A stretch of DNA of 15,822 bases, taken from Bacteroidales bacterium GP3. Lineage in GTDB: Bacteria > Bacteroidota > Bacteroidia > Bacteroidales > Muribaculaceae. Below, in pieces: positions 1-6,945 of the stretch (positions are counted from its first letter, which is position 1; every line of letters begins with the position of its first letter). The stretch is from contig DAAK01000022.1 of NCBI GenBank assembly GCA_001701075.1, positions 250 through 16,071 on the forward strand. Direction: 5' to 3'. The notes under the pieces were generated by a model. That model was not told the DNA's origin. It saw nothing but the letters and a program-made list of their open reading frames with translations, and did not search any database. The position numbers were made by a program, and so were the translations under genes.

Positions 1-2841
1 GAGCAATGGGCGAAGCAGATATCAGAGATAAATGGTGGAGAAACTCATTCTTCATGGAATACCAAGACTTCCACAAGGGTTGGAGAGGGAATACTTCTGG
101 AGACTGCTAATTGGGGCCAATTAGCTCCGTACAATAATCTTTGTCCAGAGATTGATGGACAGAAAGCGCCGGCCGGTTGCGTTGCAACCGCAATGGCCAT
201 TGCAATGAAATACCATAACTGGCCGGAATGCACTCGTGGAGGAATCGAAACAGATTACTATTTTCAAAATGAAACGTTTGACTTTGACAAATATTCAATA
301 GATTGGAATGCTCTTTCTGATAAAGATAATTCGGATTTTGCTAATCAGGTATCTCAACTCATTTATAGTGCAGGTGTAGCTGCCCAGATGATATATGGAC
401 CTGAAGAAAGCGGTGCTGAAGTATGGACTATAGAACATGCATTAAATCACTTCTATGGCTATGACAAAGATTGCCAGTTCGTACCCAGAGAAAAATTTGA
501 TCAAAATCAATGGATTTCTATGCTTCGCCATCAGCTTGAAGAATTTGGTCCGATTATTTATAGTGGATTCGGTTCGGGAGGCCATTGTTTTATAGTAGAT
601 GGATATAACACAGAAGGTCTTTATCATGTAAATTGGGGCTGGGATGGAGGATCGAATGGTTATTTCACTTTAGATTTTTCATTAGAAAACGGCATGTGTT
701 TTAATGAGAACCAAGGTATGCTTATCAATTTGAAACCAGAAAAATTATATAAAGAATATTCTAAAGTGTGGATTCCAAACGTTGATGCGTATATCGATTC
801 TTTTAATGGCAGTGATGGTTGGAGCTTTATGAATCCTGATATTGTGGAAGGTGTTCCAAATACATTTAAAAGTCCAACAATGTGCACAGGAGACTTCAGA
901 GGATACGTACGGGTGGCAATAGCTGATGAGGAAGATAAAATAGTGGAATTTACAGATTGTTTTTCGCATATAGATGGGTACAGATATTTTTGTCCTCATC
1001 CTGGAACAAATCTTTTTGGAAATAATATTGTTTTACCTCCATTGAAGGATGGACAGCGATATCAACTTTATTCTCAAGAAGTACCAAATGAAAATGAAGG
1101 TCCAGCAAGTTTAGAAGTTGGATATTATCCCGCTTTCCCTCCTACAGATAACCCAGATGATTGGCAGATGGTTAGAGGTGGAATTATTAATCCATCATAT
1201 TTCCTTGCTAAAGGAAATCCTTCAAGGATTTCTGAGGTAAGAATCCATATTTCCGAGAATCTTCCATCTTATTGTAGTTCTCATAATACATATGATAAGG
1301 AATTTACAATATACAGATTGAGAGGAGGTGACTGTCCATTGACTTTTAACTTACCGGAAAAGGGTGTAAAATATGAAGTGTCTTCCACTGATAAGGAAGG
1401 AAATCCTATTCAGACTTATTTTGGTACGTGGGGAAGTGATAATGATCGCACATTTTGGGGATTTAATATTTCAATGTATGCTGACTATTTTGATGTAAAC
1501 TTAAGCTTTGAAGATGATGGTGACACACGAAGGGACAGTGGAATCTCCTCTGAGCAGATTGTGGAGAAAGATGGGTTAATCTATAAGAAAAATCTAAACA
1601 AATTGATTTTGATTGGATATGACAATGTAGGAGAAGTCGTAACAATTCCGGAATCAATAGAAGTTAACGGCGAAATTTTGCCCGTTATAGCTATAGGTAG
1701 TGGCGCTCTTTTAAATGCCCCCATCAAGCATCTGACAATTCTTGCTCCATCTCTAAGGTTAGAAGCGCTTTCAATAGCAAGTTTAAAATCATTGGAAACC
1801 ATATCAACGAAATCATGTCTTATAAGTGAATTCAAACCAAATATGTTTGATAATCCTAAGCTAAAGACCATTTTTCTTGATGCAATTCCAGAGAATTCCA
1901 GTATTTTTGAAATAACTACAGGATCAATGTATGTTAATGATAAGCTTGCTGTTGGAATAAAAGACATTGAGTATGTGTTGTCTGAGCTCCCCCCATTTGA
2001 GAGTCGATATCTATGTTTCAGTGAGCTTCAAACATTCCAATATTTTGCTCCTGATAATGCAACAACGACGGCAATAGGTGCATACTATGTTCCAGGACTT
2101 AGTGGAAATGAATTTGAACGATTAACTCAAGATCTTCCATTCAATGTAAAACAGATGTGGGAGTATGATATAGATAAGAAAAATGCGCTTCTTAGAATAC
2201 AAAATGTGCTTGATAAAGTAGTTATTGAGAGTGTCAACATCAATGGTCAAAAAGTTAATAAGAATAGTGACGGGTATTATGCCATTCCTTCGTTAACTGA
2301 TACGAGAACGAATGATGCAAATGGCATGGAGGTTGTCATTACATACTCTATTAACGGTTTGCAAAGGAGCATTACATATTCTCCACAATACAATGATGGT
2401 ATAGTAGGAATCAATCTTATACAAAAAGTAGAGTCTATTAAACTTACACCGGATAAATGGGATGGAGTGGAAGGAGAATCCTTCAAGATTGAGGCAGTCG
2501 TGATGCCGGAAGATGCAACGGACAAGAGCCTTACATGGACATCAAGCGATGAGGCAATTGCAACAGTGGATACAGAGGGAAATGTCTCAGTGCTTAAGGA
2601 AGGGACATGTGTGATAACAGCGACTGCAGCAGATGGCTCCGGAGTTTCTGCCGAGTGCATCATAACAAGCGTAGCTGGAGTTGATGGTATCTTCTCAGCC
2701 GATGAATCCTTCGACATCTATGGAGTCAATGGAATCCTTATCAAGAAGAATACAGATCGCGAAGGACTGAAGCTTCTGACTCCTGGTATTTATATCATAC
2801 GTCAGGGAGGAGAAGTAAAACGATCAACTATTAACGATTAA
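1..2841 (+). CDS. C10 family (streptopain-like) cysteine peptidase with Big2 domain and T9SS-like C-terminal tail, 5' partial
   Basis: The reading frame is open from base 1, so the start, signal peptide and most of the propeptide lie upstream; 946 residues are visible. The segment PYNNLCP followed by AGCVATAMA with Cys at window residue 60, GGHCFIVDGY with His at residue 195, and HVNWGWDGG are the active-site signatures of peptidase family C10 (SpeB/streptopain, interpain). Residues about 521-710 contain short repeats of the kind IPESIEVNGEILPVIAIGSG, resembling a degenerate BspA-type leucine-rich repeat. Residues about 809-890 form a bacterial Ig-like Big2 domain (LTWTSSDEAIATVD, GTCVITATAADGSG). 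The end, with FDIYGVNG and LTPGIYIIRQGGEVK, looks like a type A T9SS sorting domain, so the protein is probably exported by T9SS and anchored or released at the surface. Family assignment is firm; substrate and role (nutrition or host interaction) are unknown. An internal Met at 193 is not the start, because the catalytic Cys lies upstream of it. Confidence 0.93.
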   Translation, partial: EQWAKQISEINGGETHSSWNTKTSTRVGEGILLETANWGQLAPYNNLCPEIDGQKAPAGCVATAMAIAMKYHNWPECTRGGIETDYYFQNETFDFDKYSIDWNALSDKDNSDFANQVSQLIYSAGVAAQMIYGPEESGAEVWTIEHALNHFYGYDKDCQFVPREKFDQNQWISMLRHQLEEFGPIIYSGFGSGGHCFIVDGYNTEGLYHVNWGWDGGSNGYFTLDFSLENGMCFNENQGMLINLKPEKLYKEYSKVWIPNVDAYIDSFNGSDGWSFMNPDIVEGVPNTFKSPTMCTGDFRGYVRVAIADEEDKIVEFTDCFSHIDGYRYFCPHPGTNLFGNNIVLPPLKDGQRYQLYSQEVPNENEGPASLEVGYYPAFPPTDNPDDWQMVRGGIINPSYFLAKGNPSRISEVRIHISENLPSYCSSHNTYDKEFTIYRLRGGDCPLTFNLPEKGVKYEVSSTDKEGNPIQTYFGTWGSDNDRTFWGFNISMYADYFDVNLSFEDDGDTRRDSGISSEQIVEKDGLIYKKNLNKLILIGYDNVGEVVTIPESIEVNGEILPVIAIGSGALLNAPIKHLTILAPSLRLEALSIASLKSLETISTKSCLISEFKPNMFDNPKLKTIFLDAIPENSSIFEITTGSMYVNDKLAVGIKDIEYVLSELPPFESRYLCFSELQTFQYFAPDNATTTAIGAYYVPGLSGNEFERLTQDLPFNVKQMWEYDIDKKNALLRIQNVLDKVVIESVNINGQKVNKNSDGYYAIPSLTDTRTNDANGMEVVITYSINGLQRSITYSPQYNDGIVGINLIQKVESIKLTPDKWDGVEGESFKIEAVVMPEDATDKSLTWTSSDEAIATVDTEGNVSVLKEGTCVITATAADGSGVSAECIITSVAGVDGIFSADESFDIYGVNGILIKKNTDREGLKLLTPGIYIIRQGGEVKRSTIND

Positions 2842-2866
2842 TGATCAAAGATCAACAATAGACGAT
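2822..2866 (+). repeat. Imperfect 17-bp direct repeat spanning the C10 peptidase stop codon
   Basis: GATCAACTATTAACGAT (2822-2838) and GATCAACAATAGACGAT (2850-2866) match at 14 of 17 positions. The first copy encodes the last residues of the peptidase and the second lies after the stop codon, with a further GATCAAA between them. It looks like a small local duplication; no function is evident. Confidence 0.55.
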
Positions 2867-2882
2867 CAGCTATGTGAGCATT

Positions 2883-2921
2883 AAAAAAGCGGATTCCATT
2901 GGTTTGGAGTCCGCTATTTTT
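2883..2921. terminator. Bidirectional intrinsic terminator between the C10 peptidase and nhaD
   Basis: An 11-bp stem pairs AGCGGATTCCA (2888-2898) with TGGAGTCCGCT (2905-2915), with one T-G wobble and a 6-nt loop. It is preceded by six A (2883-2888) and followed by five T (2917-2921), so it can end transcription of the rightward peptidase gene and of the leftward nhaD gene. Its place between two convergent genes fits this. Confidence 0.88.
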
Positions 2922-2955
2922 ATAATTATTGGAGGTTTGGAACCGCTTTTTTTAT
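2901..2955 (+). repeat. Partial duplication of the terminator right arm
   Basis: The terminator's loop and right arm (from 2901, GGTTTGGAGTCCGCT plus T tract) recur 33 bp downstream as GGTTTGGAACCGCT (2934-2947) followed by seven T (2947-2953). The second copy could pair with the same left arm (2888-2898) with one bulged base, giving an alternative terminator, or form its own 4-bp hairpin GGTT/AACC. Confidence 0.6.
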
Positions 2956-2958
2956 TAG

Positions 2959-4296
2959 TTAGAAATTGAGGAAGAGGGATTCGAGCCAGATTGTGGCGAT
3001 GCCGGCGAGATAGCCGATGAAGGCGAGTCCAGTAATTTTCTTAACATACCACATGAATGGAATCTTCTCAATGCCCATTGCCACTACACCTGCAGCAGAA
3101 CCAATGATAAGAAGGCTTCCGCCAACTCCTGCGCAGAATGTAAGAAGGTGCCAGAAAAGACCGTCTTCGACAAAGAGAGCCATATAACTTGGATCTGAAG
3201 CCGCTGCTATCATAGCATCGTTTGCAACGGGATACATTTCCATGCAAGCTGCGACAAGAGGCACATTGTCGACGATCGAAGAAAGCACACCGATAATACC
3301 ATTGATGACATATACATCATGGAAGGTATCGTTGAGCCATCCGGCGAGAGCTCCAAGGATGCCAGCTTGGCTGAGAGCAGCTACAGCCATGAGAATACCG
3401 AGGAAGAAGAGTATAGTAGACATATCTATGCTCTTGATCACTTGCGATACTCGACCCTCGATCTTGCCATCGAGTTTATAGTGACGCACAAGAAGCTCAG
3501 TGATCAACCAAAGAACGCCGAGAGAGAAAAGGATACCTACATAAGGAGCAAGGTGAGTGGTGGCTTTGAACACAGGCACGAAAAGTAGTCCAGCCACGCC
3601 ACAACAGAGGATAAATATAGAAAGACGAGGATGTTCCTCATACATCTCATAGCCTACACGCGCATCCTGTGTGTTTAGCGGTTCGACTGCCGTCCTGGGA
3701 ATCATATGTGCTGCGATTGCTACTGGCACGACAACTGATACGAGTGAGGGAAGAAGTAGGTTTACAATTAGATCTACGGATGATACATAGTTCTTCATCC
3801 AAAGCATAATAGTGGTGATATCACCGATTGGTGACCATGCACCTCCTGCATTAGCGGATAAAACTATCACACAGGCAAAAAGCCATCGCTCCTTATAATT
3901 TTTCATCATGCGCCGCAGCATCATGACCATGATGATAGTGGTGGTCATGTTGTCGAGCACACTCGAAAGGAAGAATGCAAAAAGAGCAAATACCCACATC
4001 AGTTTTCGTTTGTCTTTCGCTCGGATATTAAGGACAAGGATGCGAAATCCACCGTATCGGTCGATAAGCTCGACAATGGTCATGGCTCCGATCAGGAAAA
4101 CCACAATTTCGCAGGTGTCGCCTAATGCTTCGATCATTTCTGACGAAATGTTTGGGTCATGACTTCCCGTTGCATAGACTGCCCATAGTAGGGCACACAT
4201 GATAAGAGCGAACGTTGCCTTGTTGATGTGAAGGACATGTTCGGAGGCTATCAGGAGATAGCCAAGGATGAAGATTACTAACAGAGTGGTAATCAT
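2959..4296 (-). CDS. nhaD: NhaD-type Na+/H+ antiporter
   Basis: This 445-residue polytopic inner-membrane protein belongs to the NhaD group of the ion transporter superfamily and is expected to expel Na+ (or Li+) in exchange for H+, supporting salt and pH homeostasis. Family signatures are IASEHVLHINKA (residues 17-28), SSVLDNMTTT (111-120), SANAGGAWSPIGD (147-159) and, in the second half, SSIVDNVPLVAA (339-350). The paired SS(V/I)(L/V)DN motifs in the two halves are typical of this fold. Hydrophobic segments run through the whole length, and the size is usual for NhaD. The ATG start at 4296 leads straight into the first membrane segment, without a signal peptide. It is convergent with the C10 peptidase and has its own probable promoter, with a leader of roughly 55 nt. 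A relative with another cation preference is possible; ArsB/CitM-type carriers are less likely, given the NhaD-specific motifs. Confidence 0.92.
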   Translation of the reverse strand: MITTLLVIFILGYLLIASEHVLHINKATFALIMCALLWAVYATGSHDPNISSEMIEALGDTCEIVVFLIGAMTIVELIDRYGGFRILVLNIRAKDKRKLMWVFALFAFFLSSVLDNMTTTIIMVMMLRRMMKNYKERWLFACVIVLSANAGGAWSPIGDITTIMLWMKNYVSSVDLIVNLLLPSLVSVVVPVAIAAHMIPRTAVEPLNTQDARVGYEMYEEHPRLSIFILCCGVAGLLFVPVFKATTHLAPYVGILFSLGVLWLITELLVRHYKLDGKIEGRVSQVIKSIDMSTILFFLGILMAVAALSQAGILGALAGWLNDTFHDVYVINGIIGVLSSIVDNVPLVAACMEMYPVANDAMIAAASDPSYMALFVEDGLFWHLLTFCAGVGGSLLIIGSAAGVVAMGIEKIPFMWYVKKITGLAFIGYLAGIATIWLESLFLNF

Positions 4297-4357
4297 GGAA
4301 GTAAAATTAAAAATCTAACAATGATGCAAAATGGGCATCGTCCCTTTAAATGAGGTG

Positions 4358-4365
4358 CAAAATTA
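4358..4365 (-). promoter_or_regulatory. Probable -7 element of the nhaD promoter
   Basis: On the minus strand TAATTTTG (4365 to 4358) matches the Bacteroidota -7 consensus TAnnTTTG, inside the longer string TTAGTAATTTTGCA that also occurs upstream of recR. No convincing -33 TTTG is seen at the usual 19-21 nt spacing. It lies in the 179-bp gap 4297-4475 between GH53 and nhaD. The rest of that gap is A/T-rich and shows only a short hairpin in the nhaD leader (GATGC 4323-4327 with GCATC 4335-4339). Confidence 0.6.
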
Positions 4366-4475
4366 CTAAAAATATTTTGAATTGTGTGCGGATTTTTGTT
4401 AATTTTTTTTGAAGGGAGAAGAGTATTTGAATTATTAGAACAATTGCAATTATTCTTGTGATTGGAATAATAAGA

Positions 4476-5726
4476 TTACTTGGTCAAGATTTTTTTGTTG
4501 CGCGAGATTTTTATTCCCGGTATAGAGAGATCTTTGATTTTCCTGCCATGAATATCATACCAAGTATCTTCTTCATTTTCGAATTCTATTTCGTTTACAG
4601 CAGAATTTTCTGCAAATGAGCAAATCGTCTTCAGAGCAGACGTAGCTCGTCCATCGAGACTATTGAATAGAGGAGCATTATACCATCCGCTAAGATTTGT
4701 GCCATAGGCATTATATTCCATCCACCACCAGAAGAGTCCATTGACATTCTCATATTTTTCAAGGGTCGTGACAAGATCTTTTGCAAATTTGTCCTGTCCT
4801 TCATCGCTATAAGCCCATTTGCTTGAAAGATCGTGAGTAGTGCCAGGAACTTCCCATTTATAAGCATATCCTGTCTCGACTATCATGATATTTTTCTCAG
4901 GATAGCGAGTTTGAAGAGATGAGAGTGCCTTATCGAGCACGCTCATGTCTCCGTGGAAATACGGATAGTAACTAAGGCCGATGATGTCGTAGTCAACATC
5001 CAGTTTCTTCATCTGATCGTAGAAGTTGGTCAGCACATTAACTTGAGCAACTCTTTCAGTATGAAGCACAATCTTTGCATCAGGGCACACCTCTTTGCAT
5101 GCCTTAATTGCTTGATTAAGCAGTTTGCCAAACCTTGTCCAGTTAGCGTCATTTCCCATCAGGGCTTTCTTAAGAGATGAAGAAGAAGCGTCCTCTGCAC
5201 CCCAAAGCATCCCATAGCTGATTTCATTGCCAGGTTGTATGAAAGCTGGAGTCACTCCAGATTCCTTCAAAACGAGAAGAGTCTCTTTCGTATAATCATA
5301 AATCTTTTCATATAGTTGCTCATCTGAAAGATTCTTCCATGCTTCCGGAGTCCACTGCTTGGCTGGATCAGCCCATGTGTCGGAATAATGGAAATCAAGC
5401 ATTAGATCGAACCCATCGTCGACAATCCTTTTGCAAAGTGGAGTAATGTATTCAAGATCCTGACATGCGTTTTGATCGTATTTAGAGGGATATTTATTCT
5501 TATGGTCGTCTGGATTCACGAACAGACGAACACGCATGGCATTCATCCCTTCATTGTAGAGCCATGGAAGAAGATCTGATATAGTATTTCCTTCATGAGT
5601 CTTGTACTGTGCGCCGGCAGATTCATATTCAGGAAGAAGAGAGATGTCGCCTCCTACATATCTTTGGGCAGAAATGCATAGATAAGTCAGAACGCAGAGA
5701 GCAAATGATAATATTACTTTTTTCAT
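4476..5726 (-). CDS. Secreted GH53 arabinogalactan endo-beta-1,4-galactanase
   Basis: The 416-residue protein hydrolyses beta-1,4-galactan, the type I arabinogalactan side chain of pectin, by the retaining mechanism of glycoside hydrolase family 53 (clan GH-A). Residues 1-20 (MKKVILSFALCVLTYLCISA) are a signal peptide. The mature start (YVGGDISLLPEYE) and MRVRLFVNP (64-72) are typical of GH53. Glu168 in QPGNEIS is the predicted acid/base and Glu284 in MIVETGY the predicted nucleophile. FHYSDTWADPAKQW (112-125) and NGLFWWWMEYNAYG (329-342) are further family motifs. The last 30 residues (YDIHGRKI, then IPGIKI) resemble a short T9SS-type tail, so cell-surface export is likely but not proven. 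No SusC/SusD pair is in view, so this is not an obvious complete polysaccharide locus. The gene starts 40 bp after the GNAT gene on the same strand; no separate promoter was recognised. Confidence 0.93.
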   Translation of the reverse strand: MKKVILSFALCVLTYLCISAQRYVGGDISLLPEYESAGAQYKTHEGNTISDLLPWLYNEGMNAMRVRLFVNPDDHKNKYPSKYDQNACQDLEYITPLCKRIVDDGFDLMLDFHYSDTWADPAKQWTPEAWKNLSDEQLYEKIYDYTKETLLVLKESGVTPAFIQPGNEISYGMLWGAEDASSSSLKKALMGNDANWTRFGKLLNQAIKACKEVCPDAKIVLHTERVAQVNVLTNFYDQMKKLDVDYDIIGLSYYPYFHGDMSVLDKALSSLQTRYPEKNIMIVETGYAYKWEVPGTTHDLSSKWAYSDEGQDKFAKDLVTTLEKYENVNGLFWWWMEYNAYGTNLSGWYNAPLFNSLDGRATSALKTICSFAENSAVNEIEFENEEDTWYDIHGRKIKDLSIPGIKISRNKKILTK

Positions 5727-5751
5727 GACTTTATTTTTGATTTATTGGACT

Positions 5752-5771
5752 TATAGGAAAATTTTTCTATA
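5752..5771. repeat. 20-bp near-palindrome at the GNAT/GH53 junction
   Basis: TATAGGAAAATTTTTCTATA is symmetric except for one base pair, and it covers the GNAT stop codon (5767-5769). With no loop to speak of it is a poor RNA hairpin, so a protein-binding site or chance in A/T-rich DNA are the alternatives. Confidence 0.4.
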
Positions 5772-6270
5772 AAATACATGAGAAAATCTCGACAGGTTCA
5801 TATCCCTCTGGAGTTCGCATCCAATCGGGACGGAAACCGGTAGCTTTGAAACCGGCTTTCTCGAAGCAACGCTTAGCACTTTCGTTAGCGTGAGCAACTG
5901 TAGAAGTAAGTTGATGGAGACCGAGACGGACCCTGCAGTATTCTTTTGCAGCTTTAAGAGCTTTGACCCCAAATCCTTTGCTTCGATATTCCGGCAGCAA
6001 ATATATTCCAGTGTCGGCTCTGAGATGACGCGGAGAGATGTCAAAGAGGTCAAGGATTCCTATTGAAGTGTCATCCTTTTCTATGATCAGGCGCAACTGA
6101 CCGCTTCTAAGAGGATCAGCGTCGTAAGTCAGTGCATATTGTCGGAGCAATTCCCGGCTTAATGGTGCCAGATAATCAGAATATTTCCAGGCAGCCTCAT
6201 CATTTTCTGCCTCAAACATCATATCAGCATCTTCCGGCTCAAGGGCTCTTAAATTCAATTCATCATCCAT
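5767..6270 (-). CDS. GNAT family N-acetyltransferase (RimJ/RimL-like)
   Basis: A 167-residue cytoplasmic enzyme of the GNAT superfamily, expected to move an acetyl group from acetyl-CoA to an amine; the acceptor cannot be read from sequence. LNLRALEPEDADMMFEAEND near the N terminus is the usual opening of the Acetyltransf_3 (RimJ/RimL) type. YRSKGFGVKA (95-104) contains the R-x-x-G-x-G acetyl-CoA pyrophosphate loop, and AHANESAKRCFEKAGF (126-141) is the C-terminal motif that ends the fold. The ATG at 6270 is preferred because homology begins at once. The frame stays open upstream to 6465, but that part overlaps recR and has no GNAT character. The gene begins 16 bp after the recR stop, so co-transcription with recR is likely. 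It could be a ribosomal-protein or small-molecule acetylase. Confidence 0.88.
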   Translation of the reverse strand: MDDELNLRALEPEDADMMFEAENDEAAWKYSDYLAPLSRELLRQYALTYDADPLRSGQLRLIIEKDDTSIGILDLFDISPRHLRADTGIYLLPEYRSKGFGVKALKAAKEYCRVRLGLHQLTSTVAHANESAKRCFEKAGFKATGFRPDWMRTPEGYEPVEIFSCIL

Positions 6271-6286
6271 AGCGCAAAACTCATGG

Positions 6287-6892
6287 TCATTTGTAAGGAA
6301 CTCGGTTGACAATTGAGCGCCCGAGAGTAAGTTCATCTGTGTATTCGAGGTCGTTGCCAATGCTAACGCCACGGGCAAGCATGCTGATTTGTATATTGAA
6401 GGGGGCGAGTTTTCTGGAAATGTAGAAATTCGTGGTGTCTCCCTCCATAGTAGGACTAAGAGCAAGTATCACTTCTGATATTCCACCGGCAGCCACGCGG
6501 TCAATCAAAGACTGTATCTCCAAATCGGAAGGCGAAACTCCTTCAAGCGGTGAGATTACACCTCCGAGCACATGGTAGAGACCTTTATGTTCGCGAGTGG
6601 ATTCAATAGTAAGTAGATCCTTGACATTTTCCACAACACAGATTATCGTCGGATCGCGATTGATGTCTGCGCAAATCTCGCAGGTCTCACTTTCTGAAAT
6701 ATTATGGCAAACCTTGCAGTATCGGATATTCTTGCGCATATTGATGATAGACTCCCCAAGTGCGACAGATTCCGCTTCATCTTGACGAAGAAGATGAAGG
6801 GCAAGTCGCAAGGCAGTCTTTCTTCCAATACCTGGCAATTTCCCTAATTCAGCGACCGCATTATCGAGAAGTTGCGAATTATACGTATTCAT
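6287..6892 (-). CDS. recR: Recombination mediator protein RecR
   Basis: RecR works with RecO (and RecF) to load RecA onto SSB-coated single-stranded DNA during gap repair. The 201-residue length is standard. The parts are in order: helix-hairpin-helix LGKLPGIGRKTALRLALHLL (16-35), a C4 zinc finger with Cys59, Cys62, Cys71 and Cys74 (CKVC...CEIC), a Toprim domain starting IICVVENVKDLLTIE with Glu88, YHVLGGVISPLEGV (106-119), and the C-terminal LARGVSIGNDLEYTDELTLG. All key residues appear present. The ATG at 6892 fits the family N terminus. The gene is divergent from ruvA, and its -7 promoter element ends four bases before the ATG, so the mRNA may have almost no 5' leader. GNAT and perhaps GH53 follow on the same strand. 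Confidence 0.97.
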   Translation of the reverse strand: MNTYNSQLLDNAVAELGKLPGIGRKTALRLALHLLRQDEAESVALGESIINMRKNIRYCKVCHNISESETCEICADINRDPTIICVVENVKDLLTIESTREHKGLYHVLGGVISPLEGVSPSDLEIQSLIDRVAAGGISEVILALSPTMEGDTTNFYISRKLAPFNIQISMLARGVSIGNDLEYTDELTLGRSIVNRVPYK

Positions 6893-6924
6893 ATTGCAAA
6901 ATTACTAATGTTTTACTAATTTTG
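6893..6924 (+). promoter_or_regulatory. Probable ruvA promoter (-33/-7, Bacteroidota type)
   Basis: ATTG (6893-6896), a 20-nt spacer and TAATTTTG (6917-6924) match the consensus TTTG-N19-21-TAnnTTTG of the Bacteroidota housekeeping sigma factor, with one mismatch in the -33 box. Transcription would begin near 6928-6931, leaving a short purine-rich leader (GAGAAAAAGAAAAAGAAG) before the ruvA ATG at 6946. Confidence 0.7.
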
Positions 6925-6927
6925 CAA
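6894..6927. repeat. Perfect 11-bp inverted repeat in the recR/ruvA divergent region
   Basis: TTGCAAAATTA (6894-6904) and TAATTTTGCAA (6917-6927) are exact reverse complements separated by 12 bp. Each arm holds one promoter's -7 box and the adjoining part of the other promoter's -33 box, so the dyad is explained at least partly by two superimposed divergent promoters. Confidence 0.85.
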
Positions 6928-6928
6928 G
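6897..6928 (-). promoter_or_regulatory. Probable recR promoter, mirror image of the ruvA promoter
   Basis: Read leftward, CTTG (6928-6925), 20 nt and TAATTTTG (6904-6897) give the same -33/-7 arrangement. The -7 box ends only four bases from the recR ATG (6892), which predicts a start site at or next to the first codon. Confidence 0.68.
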
Positions 6929-6945
6929 AGAAAAAGAAAAAGAAG

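Noticed and set aside
1581..1967. 128-codon minus-strand frame inside the C10 peptidase gene
   Set aside because: It is antisense to a well-supported coding region, has no recognisable domain and no promoter or start context. The same holds for the 146-codon frame at 2277-2717 and the 131-codon frame at 13326-13721.
4449..4471. Hairpin ATTATTC/GAATAAT as a terminator for the GH53 gene
   Set aside because: The stem is seven weak pairs, and no T tract follows on the minus strand. It is probably chance in A/T-rich DNA.
4476..5726. GH5 cellulase or other clan GH-A family instead of GH53
   Set aside because: The GGDISLLPEYE opening, MRVRLFVNP, FHYSDTWADPAKQW and FWWWMEYNAYG segments are those of GH53.
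6271..6465. N-terminal extension of the GNAT gene up to an ATG at 6465
   Set aside because: The extension overlaps recR in another frame, has low-complexity composition and lies before the point where GNAT similarity starts.
6760..6945. N-terminal extension of ruvA from an ATG at 6760
   Set aside because: It is antisense to recR and runs through the divergent promoters; RuvA proteins start at the MIEYINGEI segment.
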